A stretch of 64,000 bases of DNA from Xanthomonas sp. Leaf148. Its GTDB lineage: Bacteria; Pseudomonadota; Gammaproteobacteria; Xanthomonadales; Xanthomonadaceae. The stretch is from the NCBI RefSeq assembly GCF_001423585.1, contig NZ_LMOP01000001.1, forward strand, positions 62,001-126,000, in the 5' to 3' direction. Position 1 is the first letter of the stretch. Each line of letters begins with the position of its first letter. The translations under genes and the position numbers were made by a program. This document shows, one piece after another, positions 12,535 to 21,408 of the stretch. The notes under the pieces were generated by a model, which saw nothing but the letters and a program-made list of their open reading frames with translations, had not been told where the DNA came from and searched no databases.

Positions 12535-14037
12535 ATGCCTTCCTTGTTCCATACCGGCCTGCTGGCCTGCCTGCTGTTCGGCGTCCCGGCATTCGCCGCC
12601 GCGCAGGACAGCAAGACCGATTCCAAGCCTGACGCCAAGGCCGATACCGCTGCGAGCAAACCCGCACCGCTGCCGGCCGATGTCAGCGTGCGCCAAAGTA
12701 CGCGCCTTGCCGGGCGAACGCTGAGTTACACCGCCACCGTCGGCACGCTGCCGGTGCGCGATGCGCAGGGCAAGACCACCGGCGAGGTGGTGTTCACCGC
12801 CTACACCGTGGACGGCAAGGACCGCCCGGTGACCTTTGCCTTGAACGGCGGCCCGGGCGCGGCGTCGGTGTATCTGAACATGGGCGCGATCGGGCCGAAG
12901 GTGGTCGGCTTCGGCGCCGAAGGCGACAGTGCATCTGCGCCGGCGACCTTGCGCGACAATCCTGGCACCTGGCTGGACTTTACGGATCTGGTGTTCATCG
13001 ACCCGGTCGGCACCGGCTTCAGCCGCGCACTGATCGGCGATGACGAAGCCAAGAAGCAGTTCTACAACCCGCAGGCCGACGTCGAATATCTCGCGCGCGT
13101 GATCTACGACTGGCTGCTGAAGAATCGCCGCCTGCAGACGCGCAAGTATCTGGTCGGCGAAAGTTATGGCGGTTTCCGTGGCCCGCGCATCACCCAGTAT
13201 CTGCAGACCCGACTTGGCGTGGCGATGAACGGCGTGGTGCTGGTCTCGCCGTTCCTCAACCCGACCCTGGACGACAATAGCGACGTCTCGCCACTGGCGT
13301 GGATGCTGACCCTGCCTTCGATCGCCGCTGCACATCTGGAACGCCAGGGCCAACTCAGCGAAAGCGCGATGCGCCAGGTAATCGACTACACCCGCAGCGA
13401 CTACGCGGTGGCGCTGATGAAAGGCCGCACCGACCCGCAGGCTACGGAGGCGATGCTGCAACAGGTCACCCGCATGACCGGGCTGGACCCGGCCTATGTG
13501 CGCCGCTCCGGTGGACGCCTGGAAACCCAGGCGTATCTACGCGAAGTGTTTCGCGACAAGGGCGAGCTGGGCAGCCGCTACGACGCCAACGTGACCGCCT
13601 TCGACCCGTTCCCCAACGACCCCACGCAGCGCGCCAGCGACCCGCTGTTGGACAGCATCATCGCCCCGACCACCACCGCGATGGTGGACTTCGTCACCCG
13701 GATCGTCGGCTGGAAAGTCGATGCGCGCTATCAGGCGATCAATTACGAGGTCAATACGGCGTGGGAATGGGGCGATGAGCTGCGCAAGGGCGCGGTGACG
13801 CAGCTGCGTCAGTCGGTGGCAATCGACCCCAAGCTGCGGGTGCTGATCGCACATGGCTGGAACGACCTCTCCTGCCCGTTCATGGGCTCGGTGCTCACCG
13901 TGGATCAGATGCCGGCGATGGGCGACCCCAACCGCGTGCAGGTACACGAATATCCGGGCGGCCACATGTTCTACAACCGCGCCGATAGCCAGGCCGCGTT
14001 CCGTCGTGACGTCAAGGCGATGTACGAAACGCGCTGA
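12535..14037 (+). CDS. Secreted S10-family serine carboxypeptidase
   Basis: A 500-residue protein with a signal peptide (about residues 1-23), then a lysine/aspartate-rich linker and an alpha/beta-hydrolase domain of peptidase family S10. Family marks are FALNGGPGAAS (oxyanion region, about 104-111), the nucleophile GESYGG (S210), the Asp site in HGWNDLSCP, and the His site in GGHMFY near the C-terminus. It should remove C-terminal amino acids outside the cytoplasm. The ATG at 12535 starts a proper signal sequence; the 22 earlier codons do not. Confidence 0.92.
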   Translation: MPSLFHTGLLACLLFGVPAFAAAQDSKTDSKPDAKADTAASKPAPLPADVSVRQSTRLAGRTLSYTATVGTLPVRDAQGKTTGEVVFTAYTVDGKDRPVTFALNGGPGAASVYLNMGAIGPKVVGFGAEGDSASAPATLRDNPGTWLDFTDLVFIDPVGTGFSRALIGDDEAKKQFYNPQADVEYLARVIYDWLLKNRRLQTRKYLVGESYGGFRGPRITQYLQTRLGVAMNGVVLVSPFLNPTLDDNSDVSPLAWMLTLPSIAAAHLERQGQLSESAMRQVIDYTRSDYAVALMKGRTDPQATEAMLQQVTRMTGLDPAYVRRSGGRLETQAYLREVFRDKGELGSRYDANVTAFDPFPNDPTQRASDPLLDSIIAPTTTAMVDFVTRIVGWKVDARYQAINYEVNTAWEWGDELRKGAVTQLRQSVAIDPKLRVLIAHGWNDLSCPFMGSVLTVDQMPAMGDPNRVQVHEYPGGHMFYNRADSQAAFRRDVKAMYETR

Positions 14038-14048
14038 GCGCATGCAGT

Positions 14049-14073
14049 GCCGGGCGTGCGACTTACGCCCGGC
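14049..14073. terminator. Bidirectional hairpin between S10 peptidase and DUF218 gene
   Basis: A perfect 9-bp stem, GCCGGGCGT (14049-14057) with ACGCCCGGC (14065-14073), and a 7-nt loop, centred in the 61-bp gap between two convergent genes. It can serve both. T tracts are weak on either side. Confidence 0.55.
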
Positions 14074-14098
14074 GATGGAGCAACCGCGTCGTGACGCT

Positions 14099-14860
14099 TT
14101 AGACCGCGCCAGGCGCGGTCGCTTTCACGTTCCAGCCCATCCATTGGTAAAGCCGATACCGCGCGATGCCCAGGTATTCGTGCAAGGCGACATCGGCCAG
14201 GGTGAAGTTGTAGCTCTGCGGCAGGATCGACCAGGACGCGGTGAGCCAGTCGGCGCGCACCGGGATGGCATCGATCCCGAAATGGCGGAAGTACAGCTCG
14301 GCACGGCGCAGATGCGTGGCCGAGGACACCAGCACGACGCGATCGGGCCGGTGCGCGCGCAGCAAGGGCTGACTGAATTGCGCGTTCTGCCAGGTGTTCA
14401 TGCTGGACGGTTCCATGATCAGGTCCGCCCGATCGATCCCCAGCCCGATCAACACGCGCTGATACACCACCGCCTCCGACAGGCCCAGGCCGCGGGCGTC
14501 GCCGCCGCTGATCTCGATCTTGCAATCGCCGCCGCTGTGCCGGCATTGCCGGTGCAGCCGCGCCGATTCGACGATGCGGCCATAGGCGAACATATTGGCC
14601 TCGGCCACCGCATCGCGGCCTTCCGGGCGCACGGTGCCGGCGCCCAGCAGCACGATGACGTTGCGCGCGCCCCAGGCATTGAAATCGTTGACGCCGGTGT
14701 GTTGCAGGTTCTGCAGCATCCACGATGGCAGCGGCCCGCAGCCGACCGCGAATACCAGCGCCAAGCTGGCGCCGCCCAGCACGCGCGACAACCGCCGCGA
14801 TCCGCGACGGTCGATCAACCAGGCCAAGCCGAACAACACGCACACCAGGGCAAGCATCAT
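14099..14860 (-). CDS. DUF218 (YdcF/ElyC/SanA-like) membrane-anchored protein
   Basis: A 253-residue protein with one or two N-terminal hydrophobic segments (about 2-14 and 28-40) and a Rossmann-like DUF218 domain from about residue 67 (NVIVLLGAG). Conserved family segments EISGGDARGLGLSEA and VLVSSATHLRRAELYF are visible. Members act at the envelope in peptidoglycan or lipid-carrier homeostasis, but the reaction is not firmly established. The last codons and stop form a 9-bp palindrome (14102-14120). It lies 108 bp downstream of the phosphate-transporter stop on the same strand. Confidence 0.88.
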   Translation of the reverse strand: MMLALVCVLFGLAWLIDRRGSRRLSRVLGGASLALVFAVGCGPLPSWMLQNLQHTGVNDFNAWGARNVIVLLGAGTVRPEGRDAVAEANMFAYGRIVESARLHRQCRHSGGDCKIEISGGDARGLGLSEAVVYQRVLIGLGIDRADLIMEPSSMNTWQNAQFSQPLLRAHRPDRVVLVSSATHLRRAELYFRHFGIDAIPVRADWLTASWSILPQSYNFTLADVALHEYLGIARYRLYQWMGWNVKATAPGAV

Positions 14861-14968
14861 CGCGGAAGGTTCTCACTCAGGACGCGCAGGCACCCCCGGT
14901 CACGGCAGATCCCTTGCGCAATAACAGCGCAGCGTGACGGCGGTGCGTGACCGCACCGCGACATCGCA

Positions 14969-16096
14969 TCAGGTCCAGCCAAACAGCTCGAACAGCGTCA
15001 GGATCAGATACGCCACACCGCCTGCAGCGGGAATGGTGAGGATCCACGCCCAGACGATGCGCTCGATCACGCCCAGCCGCAGCGAGCGCGGGTTCTTGGC
15101 AAACCCCACGCCCATGATCGCGGTGGAAATGCTGTGCGTGGTCGACACCGGCATGCCGAAATGCGCAGCCACGGTGAGCACGGTGGCCGAGCTGGTTTCG
15201 GCAGCAAAGCCGTGAATGGGATGCAGCTTGACCATCTTGTGGCCGAGCGTCTTGATAATCTTCCAGCCACCGGAGGCGGTACCGGCCGCCATCACCACCG
15301 CGCAGGTCAGCACGATCCACATCGGGATGCCGTCACCGGCGGCCAGGCCGGTGCCCGGATGCAGAAATGCCAGCCAGCTCGGCAGATTGTCCAGCGCACC
15401 GGCCGACTGCGCGCCGATCAGGGTCATCGCAATGATGCCCATGGTCTTCTGCGCATCGTTATGGCCGTGGGCGTAGCCCATGTACGCGGCCGAGGCGATC
15501 TGCGCCTTGCCGAAGAACGCATTGACCCAGCGCGGCCGCGCCAGCCGCCCGATCCGGCCACCGAGCCGCGACATGCCGGCGATGATGGCCCACAGCAGCA
15601 GCATCACCACGATACCGAGCAGGAACCCGGCGATCGGCGAGGTGATCATCGGCACGAACACCTTCCACAACAGGCCTTTGTTCTTGGCCCAGTTGCCGAC
15701 GCTTTCCGACCAGATCAACGCGTCCCAATTGTTGTGCGCGGCGGCCAGACCGGCGCCGCACAGGCCACCGATCAGCGCATGCGAGGACGACGACGGCAGG
15801 CCCTTCCACCAGGTGATCAGGTTCCAGATGATGCCGCCCAGCAGCGCGCACAAAATCACCTGCGGGGTGACTTCGACCACGTTGGTGTTGAGCAGGCCAG
15901 ACGCAATCGTCAAGGCCACCGCAGTGCCGGTCAGGGCGCCGATCAAATTCATGCCGGCGGCCAGCATCACCGCCCAACCCGGCGACAACACCTTGGTGGC
16001 GACAACAGTGGCGATGGAATTGGCGGTGTCGTGGAAACCGTTGATGAACTCGAACACCAACGCGGCCAGGATCACCACCAGAACAAGGGTAAGCAC
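14969..16096 (-). CDS. pit: Low-affinity inorganic phosphate transporter, PiT family
   Basis: A 375-residue polytopic membrane protein. Both PiT signatures are present: GFHDTANSIATVVATKVL near the N-terminus and GYAHGHNDAQKTMGIIA in the second half. About ten transmembrane segments are expected. It carries metal-phosphate by proton symport across the inner membrane. It follows the DUF47 gene after 9 bp in the same direction, the standard Pit accessory pairing. Confidence 0.94.
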   Translation of the reverse strand: MLTLVLVVILAALVFEFINGFHDTANSIATVVATKVLSPGWAVMLAAGMNLIGALTGTAVALTIASGLLNTNVVEVTPQVILCALLGGIIWNLITWWKGLPSSSSHALIGGLCGAGLAAAHNNWDALIWSESVGNWAKNKGLLWKVFVPMITSPIAGFLLGIVVMLLLWAIIAGMSRLGGRIGRLARPRWVNAFFGKAQIASAAYMGYAHGHNDAQKTMGIIAMTLIGAQSAGALDNLPSWLAFLHPGTGLAAGDGIPMWIVLTCAVVMAAGTASGGWKIIKTLGHKMVKLHPIHGFAAETSSATVLTVAAHFGMPVSTTHSISTAIMGVGFAKNPRSLRLGVIERIVWAWILTIPAAGGVAYLILTLFELFGWT

Positions 16097-16105
16097 GCGG
16101 CGACC

Positions 16106-16732
16106 TCAGCTGTTCTTCAATACGATCTGGTACACCACCACCCCTGCCTCGCGGCAACGGTCGATGGCTTTCTCCAGGATCTCGAAGAACTCCTTGAGCA
16201 GGAACATCTGCAGCGTGTCCAGGCGGCCGGAATAGATGTCGCGGTACAACTCGAGCATCAGGCGGTCGGCCTCGTTTTCCAGCGTGCGCAGCTTGTCGTT
16301 GAGCGCAGTCATGCGATCGATGTTCATCTGCGGCAGGTCGGTGACCATCTCCACCACCACCGCGGCGGCCTGCTCCAGCATCGCCGCGCGCGGAGCGAAG
16401 TCGATGTGTTCCAGGTGCTTGGTGGCCAGCGAATAGCGGTCGGCGAATTTTTCGACCTGCTTGGGAATCTTGTACAACGCCGAGCCCAGCGCTTCGATGT
16501 CTTCGCGCTCGATCGGGGTCATGAAGCTGTCCACCAGCGCCTGGCCGATCTTGTCGGAGGCGGCGCGTTCGCGCAGGCGGGCCAGCTTGAAGGCGTCCAG
16601 CGCGGGCTGCCGGTCGGACGTGCGCATCATGGCGTGCAACGCCTTGGTGCTGTCGTAGGCGGCCTGCGCCGCTTCGTTCAGAAGCGAATAGAACTGCTTG
16701 CCGGAACCGAAGATGGTCTGCAACGAGAACAT
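16106..16732 (-). CDS. DUF47 / PhoU-like accessory protein of Pit
   Basis: A 208-residue, all-helical DUF47 protein related to PhoU. It opens MFSLQTIFGSGKQFYSLLNEAA, typical of the family, and contains the repeated E-x-E-AD helical motif LENEADRLMLEL. Members are encoded with Pit transporters and are thought to modulate them. The ATG at 16732 matches family starts; 14 codons upstream are excluded. It is divergent from the CNNM gene with a 274-bp gap. Confidence 0.9.
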   Translation of the reverse strand: MFSLQTIFGSGKQFYSLLNEAAQAAYDSTKALHAMMRTSDRQPALDAFKLARLRERAASDKIGQALVDSFMTPIEREDIEALGSALYKIPKQVEKFADRYSLATKHLEHIDFAPRAAMLEQAAAVVVEMVTDLPQMNIDRMTALNDKLRTLENEADRLMLELYRDIYSGRLDTLQMFLLKEFFEILEKAIDRCREAGVVVYQIVLKNS

Positions 16733-17006
16733 GGGTGGAGAACTTCCTGCCGTCGAGGGAGAGACGGGCGACAAGGACGAATTATGACCGTTCCATGACC
16801 TGTCTGGGTATCTCGGCGCCGCGCACGGCCTTCACATCGGCATTTCCCGGCTCGAATCACCCTGTAATTTGCTAACATGCCTCCGCGCTTTCGGGCGCAT
16901 CCTATGGAAGACGACCCTATATTTCCCCGTTGCCGCCCCGCCCCTGTGCGCGCCGGCCAACCCCGCGCTTGCCCGCCCTCCCCTTCACTGACCGGGGAAG
17001 ACGCCC

Positions 17007-18347
17007 GTGGTTGAGTTTCTGATCGTCATCGCGCTGATCGTGTTGAACGGCTTCTTCGCCATGTCGGAGATGTCGTTGATGACCTCGCGCAAGAGCCGCC
17101 TGAAGCAGATGGCCGGCTCCAGCAAGCGCGCCGCGCGGGCGCTGGCCTTGGCCGAGAGCCCCGAGAACTTCCTGTCCACGGTCCAGATCGGTATCACCTC
17201 GATCGGCATCCTGACCGGCCTGTTCGGCGGCGAAGCCATCGGCGAGGCCATCGGCGAGCGGCTGCAGCTGGCCTTCCCTGCGCTGTCGGCCACCTTCTCG
17301 CTGGTCGGCGATCCCAAACCGTATTCGGTGGTGATCGGCAGCACGCTGGCGGTGGCGCTGATCACCTTTCTGACGCTGATCTTCGGCGAGCTGGTGCCCA
17401 AGCGGCTGGCATTGCGCAATTCCGAAGATATCGCCGGCTTTGTCGCGGTGCCGATGACCTGGCTGGCCAAGATCGCCGCGCCCGGGGTGTGGGTGCTGGC
17501 GCGCTCCACGCGGTTGGTGCTGCGCATGCTGGGCATGGGCAAGGACGAATCGGCATCGATCACCGAAGAAGAGATCCGCATGCTGGTGGCCGAAAGCCAC
17601 GAAGCCGGCGTGATCGACGCGCACGAGCGCGACATGATGAACCGGGTGATGCGCCTGGGCGACCGCACCGCCGACAGCCTGATGACGCCGCGCAACCGCA
17701 TCGCCTGGCTGGATGCCAATGCCGAGCCGGAACGCAACCTGCAGATGATGCGCGAGCACGAGTTCTCGCGTTACCCGGTGTATCGCGGCAGCGACCAGGA
17801 CATTGCCGGCGTGCTGGAGGTCAAATCGCTGGTCACGCGCCTGGGCGGGCATGGCGAGCACCTGTTCCAGGCACTGCGCGATACCTTGTTCGTGTCCGAG
17901 TCCACGCATGCGATGAAGCTGCTGGAGATCTTTCGCGAAGAACAGCAATCGATGGCGCTGGTGGTCGACGAATACGGCGAAATCCGCGGACTGGTCACCA
18001 TCAGCGACTTGATGGGCGCAGTGGTGGGACGCCTGCAGGCGGTGGAAAACACCGACGAAGACGCACTGGTGATTACCCGTGCGGATGGCTCGCTGCTGAT
18101 CGACGGCTCGCTGCCGGTGGAAGAATTGCGCGAAGTGCTGGGCGCCGAACTTCCGGAAGCCGACGAAGGCGATTACCACACGTTGGCCGGGCTGTGCATT
18201 TACTACTTCGGGCGCATTCCGCAGGCCGGCGAATTCTTCGATTGGGCCGGCTGGCGCATCGAGATCGTGGATCTGGATGGTGCGCGCGTGGACAAGCTGT
18301 TGCTGAGCCGCGTCGGCGACGAGGACAGCGATGACATCGTCGGATAA
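17007..18347 (+). CDS. CNNM/CorC-type membrane protein with CBS pair (hemolysin family)
   Basis: A 446-residue protein in three parts: an N-terminal DUF21 (CNNM) transmembrane domain (about 1-190, with NGFFAMSEMSL near the start), a CBS-domain pair (about 205-330, with MTPR and a degenerate nucleotide-binding VDEYGEIRGLVTISDLM), and a C-terminal CorC/HlyC domain. Family members are linked to magnesium and cobalt efflux; the name hemolysin is historical. It starts with GTG at 17007 after GGGGAAG. Its stop overlaps the exoD-like start by 17 bp. Confidence 0.92.
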   Translation: MVEFLIVIALIVLNGFFAMSEMSLMTSRKSRLKQMAGSSKRAARALALAESPENFLSTVQIGITSIGILTGLFGGEAIGEAIGERLQLAFPALSATFSLVGDPKPYSVVIGSTLAVALITFLTLIFGELVPKRLALRNSEDIAGFVAVPMTWLAKIAAPGVWVLARSTRLVLRMLGMGKDESASITEEEIRMLVAESHEAGVIDAHERDMMNRVMRLGDRTADSLMTPRNRIAWLDANAEPERNLQMMREHEFSRYPVYRGSDQDIAGVLEVKSLVTRLGGHGEHLFQALRDTLFVSESTHAMKLLEIFREEQQSMALVVDEYGEIRGLVTISDLMGAVVGRLQAVENTDEDALVITRADGSLLIDGSLPVEELREVLGAELPEADEGDYHTLAGLCIYYFGRIPQAGEFFDWAGWRIEIVDLDGARVDKLLLSRVGDEDSDDIVG

Positions 18348-19002
18348 CGGCGCGCCGCCATCCGACGACTCCGGTGGCGAGCAGATGCGCTACCGCAATG
18401 AAGGCATCCGCAGTTTGTTGGCGGCCTTCAGCGACGGCGACCCGGAGCAGGTGCTGCGGGTGCGCGAGATTCTGGCCGACCTGCAGCAGAGCGCGTTCGG
18501 GGTGTTTTTATTTCTGGCGATCCTGCCGTCGTTCATCCCGATTCCGGGCGTGGCCGGCGGCATTAGCGGGCCGCTGACGGTGCTGATCGGAGTGCAGATG
18601 ATGTGCTGCCTGCGCAAGCCGTGGGTGCCGGCCTTTATCGGCAACCGTGGGCCGCGGCGACGCACCAGCCAGCGTTTCGTGGCGAAACTGGCGCCGACGC
18701 TGCAGCGGTTGGACCGCCTGCTCAAGCCGCGTTTGCACGGGGTGCTCGATCGGATACCGGCGCAGGTGTTCACCGGGTTGCTGCTGGTGCTGGTCGGCAT
18801 TTTACTGACGCTGCCGATCCCGTTTACCAACTACCTGTTCGGCTTGATCCTGCTGCTGTTTGCTCTGGCCTTGCTGGAGCGCGACGGCGCGTTGATGCTG
18901 GTCGGCTGGGCGGCGGCGCTGGTGTCGATCGCGGTGTTCGGCATCACCTCGGATCAGTTGCTGGATTTGATTCGTGGGTGGTGGCCGGTGGCGTGGCGTT
19001 GA
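18331..19002 (+). CDS. ExoD-family membrane protein
   Basis: A 223-residue protein of the ExoD family, named from a Rhizobium gene affecting exopolysaccharide and alkali tolerance; the biochemical role is unknown. The conserved block LADLQQSAFGVFLFLAILPSFIPIPG is at about 49-75, followed by three more hydrophobic segments, including IPFTNYLFGLILLLFALALLERDG (split here for length). It overlaps the CNNM gene by 17 bp and must be translated from the same message. Confidence 0.88.
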   Translation: MTSSDNGAPPSDDSGGEQMRYRNEGIRSLLAAFSDGDPEQVLRVREILADLQQSAFGVFLFLAILPSFIPIPGVAGGISGPLTVLIGVQMMCCLRKPWVPAFIGNRGPRRRTSQRFVAKLAPTLQRLDRLLKPRLHGVLDRIPAQVFTGLLLVLVGILLTLPIPFTNYLFGLILLLFALALLERDGALMLVGWAAALVSIAVFGITSDQLLDLIRGWWPVAWR

Positions 19003-19425
19003 GTTCTACCGTCTGGTGCGCGCCGGATTGGGCTTGTTGGCGCTGACGGATCACTTCTGACGCTGGAATGGGTGACACTTTTTCGCTGGCAAACGCTGGT
19101 TGGGATGTTCGTTCAACGTCGACGTTACTGGCGGACGTACCCTCACCCCAACCCCTCTCCCGCAGGAGAGGGGCTAAAGCGCTTGGGTTGCAGTGGTGTC
19201 GCGTACGCACCATGCGGATAACCTTGCGTTGTAAGCGAAGCCTTGCGCCATATGGAACCCAGACGGCCCGTGCGGCGATTGGTTTTCGCCGCCTTTAGAA
19301 GGACCGATCGTCTAGAACACCCGATCGTCGTACTAAAGCCAAACCTTGGTCATCAGATCGGGACTTGTCGGTTACGTCATGACCTGGTGCTCAGATCAGG
19401 GCTTGGCGCTTACCTCAGGTCTTGC
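19003..19425. other. Gene-free gap with one copy of a dispersed palindrome
   Basis: About 420 bases between convergent genes. It contains the palindromic repeat at 19137-19174 and a low-complexity stretch (about 19350-19440) in which GATCAG/CAGATC-like words recur. No gene or RNA signature is seen. Confidence 0.6.
19137..19174. repeat. Dispersed palindromic repeat, copy 2
   Basis: CCCCTCTCC (19152-19160) pairs perfectly with GGAGAGGGG (19165-19173) across a 4-nt loop and is preceded by GTACCCTCACCCCAA. Read on the minus strand it aligns over its full length with the copy at 6986-7023. It also works as a terminator-like hairpin in this convergent gap. Confidence 0.7.
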
Positions 19426-19926
19426 TTACTTCAGATCGACCACGCGGTTATCCGAGAGGCTGGCGGTATCGTCGGTGACGGCGGCCATGACGAAATACAA
19501 CGCCTTGCCCAGCAGGCCGCTGGGGCCGTCCCAATACTCTGCCGACTCGGCACGTACATGGATCAAGCGCAGGTTGGGGTCGTCCTTGCCGCCGGGGAAA
19601 AACACTTTCATTGCCGGCGACCACAACGCATCGATCTTGGCGCGGTCGTGCACCACGCGCGCGGTGCCTGCGACCGACACGTAGGTGTTCTTGGATGCCG
19701 AAGCGTAGGCCACGTTGACGCGTGGGTCGGCGGCGATTTCCGCCACTTTCGGGCTGTCGGCGGCGGTGGCGAACCACAGGTCGCCGTCGAATTCGACTTC
19801 CTGCGTGCCCAGCGGGCGGCTCACCAGCTTGCCGTCCGCCGAGACGGTCGTGAACATCGCAATGTCCACGCCGCGAATCAATTCCGCCAACTGCTTGATG
19901 CTCTCGCTACGTTCCTGAAGTTGCAT
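19426..19926 (-). CDS. Pyridoxamine 5'-phosphate oxidase-fold general stress protein (GSP26 type)
   Basis: A 166-residue split-barrel flavin-binding protein. VDIAMFTTVSADGKLVSRPL at the N-terminus and the DGDLWFATAADSPKVAEI segment are typical of the general stress protein 26 branch of the PNPOx-like family. Members bind FMN, FAD or F420; the substrate is unknown. It lies 60 bp upstream of the monooxygenase stop on the same strand, though the two need not be an operon. The start at 19926 has a GGGAA element about 11 nt upstream. Confidence 0.88.
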   Translation of the reverse strand: MQLQERSESIKQLAELIRGVDIAMFTTVSADGKLVSRPLGTQEVEFDGDLWFATAADSPKVAEIAADPRVNVAYASASKNTYVSVAGTARVVHDRAKIDALWSPAMKVFFPGGKDDPNLRLIHVRAESAEYWDGPSGLLGKALYFVMAAVTDDTASLSDNRVVDLK

Positions 19927-19986
19927 GCGTGTGTTCCCAATGGAGATGCATGCATCTGAGCGGATCGACGCGCAAAGCGACGTGAA

Positions 19987-20988
19987 TCACGCAGTGGTCA
20001 CGTCCACCTCGCGGACCGCTTCTGCCGCGATGTCGAACGAACGCAGGCGCGCGGCGTGATCGTAGATGTTGGCGGTGAACAACAACTCGTCCGGGCCGTG
20101 GCGATCAATAAAGGCAGCCACGCCCTGCGCAACCTGGTCGGCATCGCCGAGCACGGTGCATGCCAGGGCACGCTCCACACCGACACGCTCGTGCGGCTGC
20201 CAGAAGCTGTCGATATCGTCGATGGGCGGCGGGATCTTGCTGAGCTTGCCGCGACGCAGATTGACGAAACTCTGCTGCTGGGTAGTGAACAACCGACGCG
20301 CCTGCGCTTCGGTCTCGGCAGCCACTACGTTCAGGGCGAGCATGACGTGCGGCTTGGCCAACTGCGCGGACGGGCGAAATTCGCGGCGGTAGATCGCCAC
20401 CGCTTCGTCCATCGCATCGGGCGCAAAGTGCGAGGCGAACGCGAACGACAACCCCATCGCGGCAGCCAGCCGCGCACTGAACAGGCTGGACCCCAGCAGC
20501 CACACCGGCACATCGATCCCGGCGCCAGGGACGGCCTGCACCAACTGCCCCGGCACTGCGGGGGCGAAGTAACGCAGCAACTCCGCCACGTCCTGCGGGA
20601 ACTGGTCGGCACCGTCGAAATAGCGGCGCAAGGCGCGTGCGGTGGGTTGATCGGTCCCGGGGGCGCGGCCCAGGCCCAGATCGATGCGCTGCGGGTACAG
20701 CGACGCCAGCGTGCCGAACTGTTCGGCCACCTGCAGGGGGGCATGGTTGGGCAGCATGATGCCGCCGGAACCGACGCGGATGGTCTTGGTGCCGCCGGCG
20801 ACGTGGCCGATCAACACTGCGGTGGCGGCGCTGGCAATGCCCGGCATGTTGTGGTGCTCGGCCAGCCAGTACCGGTGATAGCCCCAGCGCTCGGCATGTT
20901 GCGCCAGATCGAGCATGTTGGCGAAGGCGTGGGTGGTGTCGCTGCCTTCGCAGACGGGCGCCAGGTCGAGCACGGAAATGGGCGTCAT
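19987..20988 (-). CDS. Luciferase-like (LLM class) flavin-dependent monooxygenase
   Basis: A 333-residue TIM-barrel protein of the bacterial luciferase-like family, closest in look to YhbW-type members. Family marks are [16 protein letters not shown] (about 40-55), the [22 protein letters not shown] segment (split: [15 protein letters not shown] then LQVAEQF), and [14 protein letters not shown]. The natural substrate cannot be inferred. CCGGAG lies about 8 nt upstream of the ATG at 20988. It is divergent from the MFS transporter gene. Confidence 0.9.
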   Translation of the reverse strand: MTPISVLDLAPVCEGSDTTHAFANMLDLAQHAERWGYHRYWLAEHHNMPGIASAATAVLIGHVAGGTKTIRVGSGGIMLPNHAPLQVAEQFGTLASLYPQRIDLGLGRAPGTDQPTARALRRYFDGADQFPQDVAELLRYFAPAVPGQLVQAVPGAGIDVPVWLLGSSLFSARLAAAMGLSFAFASHFAPDAMDEAVAIYRREFRPSAQLAKPHVMLALNVVAAETEAQARRLFTTQQQSFVNLRRGKLSKIPPPIDDIDSFWQPHERVGVERALACTVLGDADQVAQGVAAFIDRHGPDELLFTANIYDHAARLRSFDIAAEAVREVDVTTA

Positions 20989-21408
20989 CGGACGGCTCCG
21001 GAACTAAGTGATGTCCAAGAGATGGGGCTGCCCAGGCAGCATTGCCAGTCGGTTGTCCGGCGCTGAGGGGATTACAGCATTCCAGCAGCCGAACACCGGG
21101 TGCGGGGCGCGGCCTGCGTCATCAACAGTGGCTGACACCCCATCGCAGGCAGTCGTGAGGCAGGTGTGGCCGGCGCGCAAGAACGGGAGTGCACGAGCGG
21201 CACATGCCCCCGCCGGACACCGGGCACCGGCCGCGCCCGCCTGGCGGCTGCACAGTCGTTGTATCGACTGCTCTATGGACAGAGGGCCGCGTGGCAGCAG
21301 CAGATGCAGTGACCTAGGCGCGAACCCATCGACCGCGCGACGAAGGGCCGGCGCTGCCGGATCAGGCCGCTGGCTATGATGCGGATTGCCTTGCAATGCG
21401 ACACCACG
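20989..21408. other. Gene-free divergent gap between monooxygenase and MFS genes
   Basis: About 420 bases that must hold two divergent promoters. I see no convincing promoter boxes, operator palindrome or RNA element. A 123-codon open frame here has biased composition and no family resemblance, so it is not called. Confidence 0.5.

Noticed and set aside
16840-16870. Possible tRNA T-arm (GGCTCGAATC)
   Set aside because: No matching acceptor stem, anticodon arm or CCA-proximal structure can be built around it.
21008-21379. 123-codon open frame upstream of the MFS gene
   Set aside because: Arginine/alanine/serine-rich shadow composition, no ribosome binding site and no family resemblance.
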